The position numbers were made by a program, and so were the translations under genes. This document shows positions 16,850 through 24,570 of a stretch of 64,000 bases of DNA, piece by piece (the first letter of the stretch is position 1; each line of letters opens with the position of its first letter). The notes under the pieces were generated by a model. The model did no database searches and was not told where the DNA came from. It worked only from the letters and a program-made list of their open reading frames with translations. Source of the stretch: Hahella sp. HNIBRBA332. Its GTDB lineage: Bacteria; Pseudomonadota; Gammaproteobacteria; Pseudomonadales; Oleiphilaceae. Location of the stretch: positions 124,001-188,000 of the forward strand of contig NZ_CP132203.1 of the NCBI RefSeq assembly GCF_030719035.1, in the 5' to 3' direction.

Positions 16850-19486
16850 ATGAATCCATTTAAGAGAACAGGTATGCTCTCGCTGGCGCTGACGACCGGG
16901 TTGATGGCTGGTCAGGCGTTGGCGGAGTTTAAGGTGGTGGGATACTTTCCCACTTGGCAAGGGGATGTAAACAGCATTCCTTACGACAAAGTCACTCATA
17001 TCAATTATTCCTTTGTGCTTCCTACCGCCAGTGGCGGATTACAACCACTGGAAGGCGGTTCACAACGTTTGAGCGCCCTGGTGCAGCGGGCGCACGCTGC
17101 AGGCGTGAAAGTGCAGATCGCCGTGGGCGGATGGAACGACGGCGACGACTCCGCCTTCGCCGCGCTGTCGGCGAACAACAGCGCCCGCGCTACCTTTATC
17201 CAGAATCTTATGAGCATGGTGGACCAATATGGCCTGGATGGTGTGGATCTGGACTGGGAATACCCCGAAGCGGGCGCAGAAGCGAATAATTTCAAAGTGC
17301 TGATGCGGGAGCTGGGCGAGGCGTTGCACGCGAAAGGCAAAATTCTGACCGCCGCCGTCACCGCCACGGACTTTCCCGGCAGCGTAGACGCTGACGTGAT
17401 CAGCAGCGTCGATTTTCTGAATTTGATGGTGTACGACCTGGGCTATCCGCACTCCACTTATGAGCATGCCCAAAGTGCGTTGAGTCACTGGAAATTCAAC
17501 GAAGGTCTGCCCCAGGAGAAAGCCGTTCTGGGCGTGCCTTTTTACTCTCACAAGGACTGGGTGGCCTATAAAGACGTTATCGCCCGCTACGGCGCTTCCG
17601 CGGCCCAGCGCGATGACGCCGGCGGCCTGGATTACAACGGCCAGCCTACGATTCGCGCCAAAGCGGAGCTGGCTCTGGCGGAGGCCGGGGGCGTGATGTT
17701 CTGGGAAATCTCCCAGGATACTCATGACGACACTTCCTTGATGAAAACCATATGGGATGTGGTAAGCGGTTCTACTGATCCGACCGATCCGACCGATCCG
17801 ACCGATCCGACTGACCCGACCGATCCGACTGACCCGACTGACCCGACTGACCCGACTGACCCGACTGACCCGGGAGCCTGCGATGTGGCGGTTTGGACCG
17901 CCTCTGCGGTTTACACCCAGGGCATGAAGGTGAGTTATGAGGGCAAGATTTACGAGGCGAAATGGTGGACTCAAGGCGAGACGCCTTCTCAGTCCGGGCA
18001 ATGGGGCGTCTGGAAGGAAGTTGGCGCTTGCGATGATGATGGCGGCGCGCCGACCGATCCCACTGATCCGACTGATCCTGGCGGTCCTACAGACCCAACT
18101 GATCCCACCGACCCAGGCGGACCTACGGATCCGACAGACCCTACTGATCCTGCCAGCTGCGCAGTATGGCGGGAGGGCGTGACCTATCAGGCAGGCGACG
18201 TGGTCTCCTACAGCGGATCCGTCTACACTGCGTTGGTGACTCACACCGCGCATGTGGGCGCTAATTGGAACCCGGCCTCCACACCGACCTTGTGGGAGCA
18301 AAAAGGCGAGTGCGATGACGGAGGAAACGATCCCGGAAACGGCGATGGAGATAATCCCGACGATGGCGACGGCGATACCCCTGGGGACGGAGATGGCGAT
18401 AACCCGGGAGATGGCGATGGAGACAATCCTGACGACGGCGGCCCTGGTCCTGTCAGCGGGTTGCCCAAACATGCCTTGATCGGCTATCTGCATGCGAGCT
18501 TCGCCAATGGCTCAGGCTATGTGCGCATGGCGGACGTTTCCAATGACTGGGATGTGATTAACCTGTCATTCGCAGAACCGACGTCCCCAACCTCCGGAGA
18601 AGTGGAGTTCCATCTGTGTCCGGTATCCGAATGCGCCAATGTGGAATCCGAAGCGGAGTTTAAAGCCGCGATTCGCGCCAAGCAGGCCAAGGGCAAAAAA
18701 GTGCTGATATCCATCGGCGGCGCTAACGGGCAGGTGCAGTTGACCAGCTCGGAAGCGAAAGATGCCTTCGTGCGTTCCGTGTCGGCGATTATCGATAAGT
18801 ATGGTCTGGACGGCCTGGACATCGACTTCGAAGGACACTCGTTGTATCTGGACTCCGGCGACAATGATTTCCGTAACCCGACCACGCCGGTTATCGTCAA
18901 CTTGATCGCCGCCCTGAAAGAGCTTAAGGCCAAATATGGCGCAGGCTTCGTGCTGACCATGGCGCCGGAGACCTTCTTCGTGCAGAACGGCTACAGCTTC
19001 TACGGCAGCGGTAAGTGGGGCGGCGCCGATCCTCGGTGTGGCGCTTATCTGCCGGTGATCTATGCGATGCGTAACGATCTGACGTTGCTGCATGTGCAGG
19101 ATTACAACTCAGGTCCTATCGTTGGACTGGACGACCAGTATCACACCATGGGCACGGCGGATTTCCACGTGGCGATGACGGATATGCTATTGGCGGGCTT
19201 TCCCGTGCAGAAAGATCCCAACATGATGTTTCCTGCGCTCAAGCAGAGCCAGATCGCGATTGGCCTGCCAGCCAGCGTTAACGCCGGTGGCGGTTTCACC
19301 TCCGTGCAAGACGTGCAAACCGCGCTGGACTGCCTGATGAAGAAAGAGAACTGCGGAACTTATCAGCCTAAAGGCGTTTATCCCAATATGCGGGGGCTGA
19401 TGACCTGGTCTATCAACTGGGATAAGTTCAACAATTACGAGTTCTCCAAGAGCCATAAGGCGTACTTCGAACAATTTGGTCTGTAA
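16850..19486 (+). CDS. Secreted chitinase with two GH18 domains and two chitin-binding domains
   Basis: An 878-residue secreted enzyme that hydrolyses chitin. Order: signal peptide (1-25), GH18 domain one (27 to about 305) with DGVDLDWE and catalytic Glu137, Thr-Asp-Pro repeat linker, CBM5/12 chitin-binding domain (about 344-400), Asp/Pro linker, second CBM5/12 (about 438-490), Asp/Gly-rich linker, then GH18 domain two (about 540-878) with DGLDIDFE and catalytic Glu661. Both catalytic motifs are complete. The domains differ strongly and so probably have different modes (for example endo and exo). The gene is monocistronic and ends in a strong terminator. Confidence 0.93.
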   Translation: MNPFKRTGMLSLALTTGLMAGQALAEFKVVGYFPTWQGDVNSIPYDKVTHINYSFVLPTASGGLQPLEGGSQRLSALVQRAHAAGVKVQIAVGGWNDGDDSAFAALSANNSARATFIQNLMSMVDQYGLDGVDLDWEYPEAGAEANNFKVLMRELGEALHAKGKILTAAVTATDFPGSVDADVISSVDFLNLMVYDLGYPHSTYEHAQSALSHWKFNEGLPQEKAVLGVPFYSHKDWVAYKDVIARYGASAAQRDDAGGLDYNGQPTIRAKAELALAEAGGVMFWEISQDTHDDTSLMKTIWDVVSGSTDPTDPTDPTDPTDPTDPTDPTDPTDPTDPTDPGACDVAVWTASAVYTQGMKVSYEGKIYEAKWWTQGETPSQSGQWGVWKEVGACDDDGGAPTDPTDPTDPGGPTDPTDPTDPGGPTDPTDPTDPASCAVWREGVTYQAGDVVSYSGSVYTALVTHTAHVGANWNPASTPTLWEQKGECDDGGNDPGNGDGDNPDDGDGDTPGDGDGDNPGDGDGDNPDDGGPGPVSGLPKHALIGYLHASFANGSGYVRMADVSNDWDVINLSFAEPTSPTSGEVEFHLCPVSECANVESEAEFKAAIRAKQAKGKKVLISIGGANGQVQLTSSEAKDAFVRSVSAIIDKYGLDGLDIDFEGHSLYLDSGDNDFRNPTTPVIVNLIAALKELKAKYGAGFVLTMAPETFFVQNGYSFYGSGKWGGADPRCGAYLPVIYAMRNDLTLLHVQDYNSGPIVGLDDQYHTMGTADFHVAMTDMLLAGFPVQKDPNMMFPALKQSQIAIGLPASVNAGGGFTSVQDVQTALDCLMKKENCGTYQPKGVYPNMRGLMTWSINWDKFNNYEFSKSHKAYFEQFGL
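17773..17875 (+). repeat. 9-bp tandem repeats coding for a Thr-Asp-Pro linker
   Basis: About eleven tandem copies of a 9-bp unit of the type GATCCGACC/GACCCGACT inside the chitinase gene, translated as repeated Thr-Asp-Pro. Synonymous third-base differences come in blocks, suggesting expansion by slippage or unequal recombination. Related but shorter Thr-Asp-Pro runs recur at about 18053-18150. Confidence 0.85.
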
Positions 19487-19507
19487 CCGTCTGTACTGTA
19501 TATTCAG

Positions 19508-19528
19508 AAGGCGCCTGAACGGCGCCTT
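19508..19528 (+). terminator. Terminator after the chitinase gene
   Basis: A perfect 8-bp stem AAGGCGCC/GGCGCCTT with loop TGAAC, followed by a T-rich stretch, 21 bp after the chitinase stop. Confidence 0.8.
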
Positions 19529-19599
19529 TGCTTGTTTAATATCCAGACTGCGGATATTGTGTGCGGCTCAGTAGTCGTAATCAGAAGACGCAGTCAATC

Positions 19600-20142
19600 A
19601 TGGACCTCACCTCCGTCGCAGACGGGTCTAAAAATACGCCGGGTAAAATTCTTCAGGTCAATCACGCTGGCGAGTTTGGAGCCATTAATATCTATCGAGC
19701 GCAGATTGCTATCGCACGTCTTACTGGGGCGAAACATCTGGGGCTTCTGGAGGAATTTTTACTCCACGAAAAAGAGCATCACCGCATCTTTGGAGCAGAG
19801 CTCAAGCGCCGGGGCATTCGTCACTGTCCCAGCCTTTGGCTGTGTGGCGTAGGCGGTTTTGTGTTGGGACTAATCTCCGGCCTGTTGGGCAAAAATTCAG
19901 TGCTGGCCTGCACCGCTGCAGTGGAAACCGTTGTTCTGAAACACTTGCGCGAGCAACTGCAGGCGCTTCAAAAACTGGGCGACCAGGCCGCCTATGACGC
20001 CGTAGCCAAGATCGTTATAGACGAAGAAGAACACCAGCAAGCTGGAATGGAAGCTAATCAGGACTGCACCTTCTATCGACCTTACTACAACATTATCAGG
20101 CAATGCACGGAAGCCGTAATCTGGATGGGAATGCGTCTGTAA
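19600..20142 (+). CDS. coq7: Coq7-type demethoxyubiquinone hydroxylase
   Basis: A 180-residue di-iron carboxylate protein that adds the C6 hydroxyl in ubiquinone synthesis, at the membrane. Iron ligands in the family order are visible: Glu25 (NHAGEFGAINIYRAQ), Glu57 and His60 (HEKEH), Glu109 (AAVET) and Glu142/His145 (DEEEH). A hydrophobic hairpin at about 80-108 fits membrane association. ATG 19600 begins the conserved domain; an in-frame GTG 39 bases upstream adds nothing recognisable. It stands alone here, away from other ubiquinone genes except the Coq4-like gene at 48.6 kb. Confidence 0.88.
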   Translation: MDLTSVADGSKNTPGKILQVNHAGEFGAINIYRAQIAIARLTGAKHLGLLEEFLLHEKEHHRIFGAELKRRGIRHCPSLWLCGVGGFVLGLISGLLGKNSVLACTAAVETVVLKHLREQLQALQKLGDQAAYDAVAKIVIDEEEHQQAGMEANQDCTFYRPYYNIIRQCTEAVIWMGMRL

Positions 20143-20199
20143 ATAACCAATGCGCTTTACGTTGCCTGGTTTGAATTCGGCCCACCCTAATAGGACGTT

Positions 20200-20658
20200 A
20201 TGAGCGAAAAATATACAAGAAGGCAAGTTGTATCCGCACTGAAAATACCCGTAATAGTATTTATCAGTGTGTTCTCCCTGATCCTGTTCTTCGGCTTCAT
20301 CATTCCGCTTTTACTCAAGTTGAAGCTTTCGTCATTCTCCTGGCTAGTATCCTGGAGTTTTTGGAAAGTCATCTTAATCATTATCGGCGTCCTTGCCGCA
20401 CTGTATCTAGTGGGAATATGCCTCAACAAAGCGGATCAGTTCCTGAAACAACGCTTGCCCTTTAAGGCCTACGCCGCCTATCTGGCGTTTGGGCGTCTTA
20501 TGCTGACGCTGATGTACGTGTTTGTCGGCGCTATGCTGTATCGTGGATATACAAGTGGAAGTGTTGAAGTCTATGTGGGGATTTTGATGTTTGTCTGTTT
20601 TACTTTTATGAATGCCTTTCGGGAGGTGGTTGAGATGGGAGATAAAAGGCAGGAGTAA
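20200..20658 (+). CDS. Uncharacterised four-helix membrane protein
   Basis: A 152-residue protein with about four hydrophobic helices (near 15-40, 50-68, 85-110 and 118-138). No family recognised. AGGA lies 5 bases ahead of the ATG. It follows coq7 by 57 bp and precedes the small gene broken by two insertion sequences, so it may mark the left edge of the accessory island. Confidence 0.6.
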   Translation: MSEKYTRRQVVSALKIPVIVFISVFSLILFFGFIIPLLLKLKLSSFSWLVSWSFWKVILIIIGVLAALYLVGICLNKADQFLKQRLPFKAYAAYLAFGRLMLTLMYVFVGAMLYRGYTSGSVEVYVGILMFVCFTFMNAFREVVEMGDKRQE

Positions 20659-20926
20659 ACCGACCGGTGCTTTAGTGTTTGGGTAGCCATCGGCTTGTTA
20701 GGGATTATGTTATGAGTTTTGACAGCATAGTAGTTGATAAAACAGGGGTCTTGAAAAGCTATTACTCTAACTTGAGTTTATTATCTCCGTTTGATATTTC
20801 CCGTATTGATTTCATTCAATCTGCGCCTTATTTGGAAATAACGGGAACTCTAGGAGTTCCTCCTAATGCTTACAATAAGAAATATGGCGCAGCCTGTAGC
20901 GAAACCACAATCACGCTATGTTTATG

Positions 20927-20936
20927 GGGTATAGGT
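20927..20936. repeat. Target-site duplication, ISAs1-family element, left copy
   Basis: GGGTATAGGT, repeated exactly at 22180-22189 on the other side of the element. Confidence 0.92.
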
Positions 20937-22179
20937 CAGGCAAATCGCACTATGTGGTTGAATAGTAGGCAGTAAATTCATAGAGTACGCCTCTTTTTCT
21001 CCCCTAATAAGGACTGTTATGGGCTCTTCTTTAATTGACGGCGTTAAACACCATTTCTCCAGCCTTTCTGATCCTCGTCGAGAGACGCTCAATATGCGGC
21101 ATAATTTCTATGATGTTCTCACCATCGCGCTCTGCGGGATCATCTGTGGGGCTGACGATTGGGTTACCATCACTCGGTTTGGCGACGCTAAAAAAGAGTG
21201 GTTTGAGTCTTTTCTGGAGCTGCCCAACGGCATTCCCTCCCACGACACCTTCAACAACATCTTTGCGAAGTTAGATCCCGAGGCGCTAGAGACAAGCTTT
21301 CTATCCTGGGCTTCGACGCTGGCGGAGCAGATTCCAGATGATCAGATCGCAATAGACGGCAAAACGTTACGGCGCTCATACGACCGATCCTCTTCCAAAC
21401 CCGCCATTCATATGGTTAGCGCCTGGTCGACAGCGAACGAACTGGTGTTGGGACAGGTGAAAACTCAGGAGAAGTCCAATGAGATCACTGCTATTCCTAA
21501 ACTGTTGAAGGCATTGTCATTAAAAGGAAGTCTCGTCACCTTGGACGCGATGGGATGCCAGCGGGAGATCGTGAAGCATATCCGTCACGCGGAAGCAGAC
21601 TATTTAGTGGGTGTGAAGGAAAATCAGGCCTCATTACACGATGAGATTCACGACCGGTACGTGGACGCTGAGGCTAAAGGCTTCGGCGAGGATTTTGTCG
21701 ACTTTGTATGCGAACCAGGGCGCGTTGAGGATGAGAAGCGGCGCTGCCGCGTTTCAACGAATCTGGAGGGTCTGGAAAAGCAACAAAGTCGCTGGCAAGA
21801 CCTGAAGAGTTTCATCGTCGTAGAAACAGAGCGAATGGAGTCAGGACAAAGAACGCTGGAGCGCCGCTTGTATATTTCGAGTCGAGAAGGCGATGCGAGA
21901 TATTTCCTGAATGCGACGCGAAAGCACTGGCACATAGAGAACAAACTGCATTGGGTGCTGGATGTAGCGTTTAAAGAGGATGACTCGCGGCATCGCATGG
22001 GACACAGCGCGGAGAATTTAGCGGTGTTGAGACATATGGCGTTGAATTTACTGAAGAATGAGAAGACGGACAAAGGAGGTATAAAAACTAAGAGGCTACG
22101 AGCAGGCTGGGATCATGGTTACTTAAAAAAAGTGCTATCGGGCCTGGCTACTTTGTAGCCACATAGTGCGATTTGCCTG
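20937..22179 (+). mobile_element. ISAs1-family insertion sequence, complete
   Basis: A 1243-bp element bounded by perfect 21-bp terminal inverted repeats (20937-20957 and 22159-22179, beginning CAGGCAAATCGCAC). It is flanked by the 10-bp duplication GGGTATAGGT, as usual for this family. It holds one intact transposase gene. Intact ends and matching duplications indicate a recent, simple insertion. Confidence 0.95.
21019..22158 (+). CDS. ISAs1-family transposase
   Basis: A 379-residue DDE transposase of the ISAs1 (H-repeat-associated) family. Recognisable parts are LSDPRRETLNMRHNFYDVL near the start, the first catalytic Asp in QIAIDGKTLRRS, a second Asp in LVTLDAMGCQ and the C-terminal HWHIENKLHWVLDVAFKEDDSR carrying the catalytic Glu. 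The gene is full length and reads as functional. It ends one base before the right inverted repeat. Confidence 0.95.
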   Translation: MGSSLIDGVKHHFSSLSDPRRETLNMRHNFYDVLTIALCGIICGADDWVTITRFGDAKKEWFESFLELPNGIPSHDTFNNIFAKLDPEALETSFLSWASTLAEQIPDDQIAIDGKTLRRSYDRSSSKPAIHMVSAWSTANELVLGQVKTQEKSNEITAIPKLLKALSLKGSLVTLDAMGCQREIVKHIRHAEADYLVGVKENQASLHDEIHDRYVDAEAKGFGEDFVDFVCEPGRVEDEKRRCRVSTNLEGLEKQQSRWQDLKSFIVVETERMESGQRTLERRLYISSREGDARYFLNATRKHWHIENKLHWVLDVAFKEDDSRHRMGHSAENLAVLRHMALNLLKNEKTDKGGIKTKRLRAGWDHGYLKKVLSGLATL

Positions 22180-22189
22180 GGGTATAGGT
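22180..22189. repeat. Target-site duplication, ISAs1-family element, right copy
   Basis: GGGTATAGGT. Its last five bases are also the first five bases of the 9-bp duplication of the neighbouring IS256-family element. Confidence 0.92.
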
Positions 22190-22193
22190 AAAC
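22185..22193. repeat. Target-site duplication, IS256-family element, left copy
   Basis: TAGGTAAAC, repeated exactly at 23508-23516. Confidence 0.9.
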
Positions 22194-23507
22194 GAGACTG
22201 TAATTTAATTTGTGTATCTGCCTATCACTAGTACCCTATAGCGGGGTTAAGGATAGGTAGACAATGAACCAGAAAGAATTAGAAGCATTTGCCCGTGAGG
22301 CAGCCAAATCTCTGAAAACAGAAAAGGATCTCAACGAGTTCCGTCAGATGCTCACCAAGGCGACCGTGGAAGCCGCGCTCAATGCAGAGCTGGATGTGCA
22401 TCTGGGATACGAGAAACATCAATCTTCAAATTCAGACAATAGCCGTAACGGCTATTCCAGCAAGACCCTCCGTACCGAGGACGGTCAGTTTGAAGTTAAT
22501 ACTCCCAGAGATCGTCAGGGCAGCTTTGAGCCTCTACTGGTCAAGAAGCAGCAGACCCGCTTCACCACCATGGACGACAAGATTCTCAGCCTCTACGCCA
22601 AAGGCATGAGCACCCGAGAGATCGTGGCCACCTTTAAGGAAATGTATGGCGCGGATGTCTCTCCCACCTTAATCTCCAAAGTCACGGATGCCGTGATTGA
22701 GCGGGTGGTGGAATGGCAGTCTCGTCCTCTGGATGCGGTTTATCCCATCGTATACCTGGACTGTATTGTGGTGAAGATCCGCCAGGATAAGCAGGTGATC
22801 AACAAGGCGATCTATCTTGCCTTGGGAGTGAATCTGGAAGGTCACAAAGAACTGTTAGGGATGTGGATCTCTGAAACCGAAGGGGCGAAGTTCTGGCTTA
22901 ATGTGCTGACCGAGTTACAGAACCGGGGCGTGAAGGACATTCTGATCGCCTGTGTGGATGGTCTGAAGGGTTTCCCCGAAGCGATCAATACCGTGTATCC
23001 CCAAACCCGGATACAGCTCTGTATCGTGCACATGGTGCGCAATGCGGTGAAGTATGTGCCATGGAAAGACTATAAGCCGGTCACAACAGATCTGAAGCGG
23101 ATCTACCAATCGGCCACCGAAGAGGAAGCCCTCTCAGAGCTGGACAAATTTGCCGAACGATGGGATGAGAAATATCCCCAGATCAGCCGATCCTGGCGGC
23201 TTCACTGGGAGAATCTCAACACTCTGTTCCGCTACCCGGAAGACATTCGCAGGGCCATCTACACGACCAATGCCATTGAGTCCCTTAACAGCGTCATTAG
23301 GAAAGTGATCAAGAAACGGAAGCTGTTCCCCACGGATGATTCCGCGAGAAAGGTGGTGTATCTGGCGATCATGGATGCGTCGAAGAAATGGACGATGCCG
23401 ATCAGGAATTGGAAGTCAGCGCTGAACCGATTTATGATCGAGTTCGAAGATCGCTTAACGGAGTATCTTTAATAACCAGGCAGATACACAGAATTATTTA
23501 CAGGGTC
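22194..23507 (+). mobile_element. IS256-family insertion sequence, complete
   Basis: A 1314-bp element. Its imperfect terminal inverted repeats of about 30 bp (24 of 30 matching) share the inner block TGTGTATCTGCCT. The right end begins GACCCTGTAA on the minus strand; the left end begins GAGACTGTAA. Nine-base duplications TAGGTAAAC flank it. It holds one intact transposase gene. Confidence 0.92.
22264..23472 (+). CDS. IS256-family (Mutator-type) transposase
   Basis: A 402-residue transposase. Family features are the N-terminal LNAELDVHLGYEKH, then NSRNGYSSKTLRT, the catalytic Asp region PIVYLDCIVVKIRQD, a second Asp in LIACVDGLKGFPEAI, the CIVHMVRNAVKYV segment and the C-terminal RRAIYTTNAIESLNSVIRK with its catalytic Glu. 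Full length and unbroken. Confidence 0.95.
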   Translation: MNQKELEAFAREAAKSLKTEKDLNEFRQMLTKATVEAALNAELDVHLGYEKHQSSNSDNSRNGYSSKTLRTEDGQFEVNTPRDRQGSFEPLLVKKQQTRFTTMDDKILSLYAKGMSTREIVATFKEMYGADVSPTLISKVTDAVIERVVEWQSRPLDAVYPIVYLDCIVVKIRQDKQVINKAIYLALGVNLEGHKELLGMWISETEGAKFWLNVLTELQNRGVKDILIACVDGLKGFPEAINTVYPQTRIQLCIVHMVRNAVKYVPWKDYKPVTTDLKRIYQSATEEEALSELDKFAERWDEKYPQISRSWRLHWENLNTLFRYPEDIRRAIYTTNAIESLNSVIRKVIKKRKLFPTDDSARKVVYLAIMDASKKWTMPIRNWKSALNRFMIEFEDRLTEYL

Positions 23508-23516
23508 TAGGTAAAC
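23508..23516. repeat. Target-site duplication, IS256-family element, right copy
   Basis: TAGGTAAAC, matching the left copy exactly. The reading frame of the interrupted small gene resumes within it. Confidence 0.9.
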
Positions 23517-23528
23517 TGGAGTTTGATA

Positions 23529-23954
23529 TTAATCCGGCATCGATATAGGCATTCTATGCCGCATATTTGATGCTTGACCAGAACATCCTTCGTCTACTCT
23601 ATATATAACAGGGTCTGGATTTCCGTTGCAGATAAAAAAGTCAAATATCAACTCATCAAAAGAAGAAAAAACAAATGACTTTTTAGGGATTCTTATTCCC
23701 AATTCCTCTTCTTCTATTAAGTTATCCAATGAGTCTCTTAGGTTCAGTATGTCGGGATAAGATAAAATTAGCATGGAGCCAAGCTTCTCCATATTCTTAC
23801 CACAGCAAAGAAGGAAGTTTTTATAACTATCTGGAAGTTGGACGGAAAACGACTTTTCTAGGTTTATAATATCGCAGGGCGCTGCGCCAATTAGCTCATC
23901 TGCGGTAGCTAACTCATTTTCGATAATTGCTATTTTAAATTCGCCTGGGGTCAT
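23529..23954 (-). CDS. SMI1/KNR4 (SUKH) immunity protein
   Basis: A 141-residue SUKH-superfamily protein. The typical core is IINLEKSFSVQLPDSYKNFL at about 29-48, followed by LCCGKN and a later ILNLRDSLDNL segment. SUKH proteins commonly neutralise toxins encoded next to them. The gene overlaps the preceding 201-residue gene by 4 bases (ATGA) and ends the minus-strand adaptor-toxin module. Its end lies 13 bp from the IS256-family element. Confidence 0.8.
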   Translation of the reverse strand: MTPGEFKIAIIENELATADELIGAAPCDIINLEKSFSVQLPDSYKNFLLCCGKNMEKLGSMLILSYPDILNLRDSLDNLIEEEELGIRIPKKSFVFSSFDELIFDFFICNGNPDPVIYRVDEGCSGQASNMRHRMPISMPD

Positions 23955-24556
23955 GTTGGCTTTATTAACCCCCTTTTATCAATTTGGCCCAAATATCCTG
24001 GCGCATCTATATCCATTATTTTTGCTTGTTCTTTTGTCAGTCTGATTAAGAAGTTGTTAAGTCGAGGCGCATTCATTGATGAAAGAGCATGGTTGTCTTT
24101 TATTTCGCCAGATGTTTTTGAAAAATAAATATCTACGTTTAGAGACACAAGTAAACGTAAGGGTGAGCTTCTATCTGTCTCATCTTCTAACTGAAACCAG
24201 AGCGTAACTCCTCCTTTTAACCAGTTTTCAATGCCATCATTGCCTATTAGGCTTAAATCCAAGTCTGCCTCTACCTCTAAAATGTCGTGGTAATTGAGCA
24301 GGAAGTTTTCCAGTGATTCCTCACTGGTATCAGGATTAAACTGCGCAGCATCCTCTCCTACAGAGCTTGTCGTAATCGACAGATTTCCCAGTTTGGCAAA
24401 GTTGCCAAGAGAACTGAGTATGCTTGAGACAGATGCTCTAAGGAGAGTTTGCTTATCTAAATCACTACTTATAAATTCAGGGTGCATTACCTCTAGATCC
24501 CAGCATGCTAGCCCTATTTTGTAACGCCAAGTATTTGTTGGTAATTTGAATTGCAT
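23951..24556 (-). CDS. Unknown protein in toxin-immunity module
   Basis: A 201-residue protein with no recognised family, signal or membrane segment. It is acidic and predicted mixed alpha/beta, with a Trp-rich start and a long central acidic stretch (HDILEVEADLDLSLIGNDG). It lies 14 bp after the toxin gene and is coupled to the SUKH gene by a 4-bp overlap. Position immediately behind the toxin makes it the first candidate for the cognate immunity protein; the SUKH protein may then be an additional one. Low GC like its neighbours. Confidence 0.6.
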   Translation of the reverse strand: MQFKLPTNTWRYKIGLACWDLEVMHPEFISSDLDKQTLLRASVSSILSSLGNFAKLGNLSITTSSVGEDAAQFNPDTSEESLENFLLNYHDILEVEADLDLSLIGNDGIENWLKGGVTLWFQLEDETDRSSPLRLLVSLNVDIYFSKTSGEIKDNHALSSMNAPRLNNFLIRLTKEQAKIMDIDAPGYLGQIDKRGLIKPT

Positions 24557-24570
24557 AGAGACTCCTTAAC

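Larger units (their letters stand above)
20712..23548 (+). pseudogene. Small gene split by two insertion sequences
   Basis: The first 75 codons (20712-20936, Met-Ser-Phe-Asp start) end at the target duplication of the ISAs1-family element. Removing both insertion sequences and one copy of each target duplication joins the frame to 23513-23548 and gives an unbroken protein of 86 residues ending ...LEFDINPASI. In the present DNA the frame instead stops at a TAA inside the first element, so the gene is inactive. The small beta-rich product (PYLEITGTLGVPPN, TTITLCLWGIG) resembles immunity proteins of the Imm50 kind in style only; no firm family. The restored end overlaps the convergent SUKH gene by 20 bp. 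Confidence 0.7.

Noticed and set aside
17773..18150. Short regular repeats resembling a CRISPR array
   Set aside because: They are 9-bp units in frame coding for Thr-Asp-Pro, without spacers, within the chitinase.
17060..18493. Long minus-strand open frame opposite the chitinase
   Set aside because: It mirrors the repeat linker, has Ile/Arg/Gly shadow composition and no recognisable domain.
20143..20712. Possible integron cassette recombination sites between small genes
   Set aside because: GTTAGGG and GTTATGA near the gene starts do not fit the GTTRRRY core, no matching RYYYAAC partner lies upstream, and no integrase is seen.
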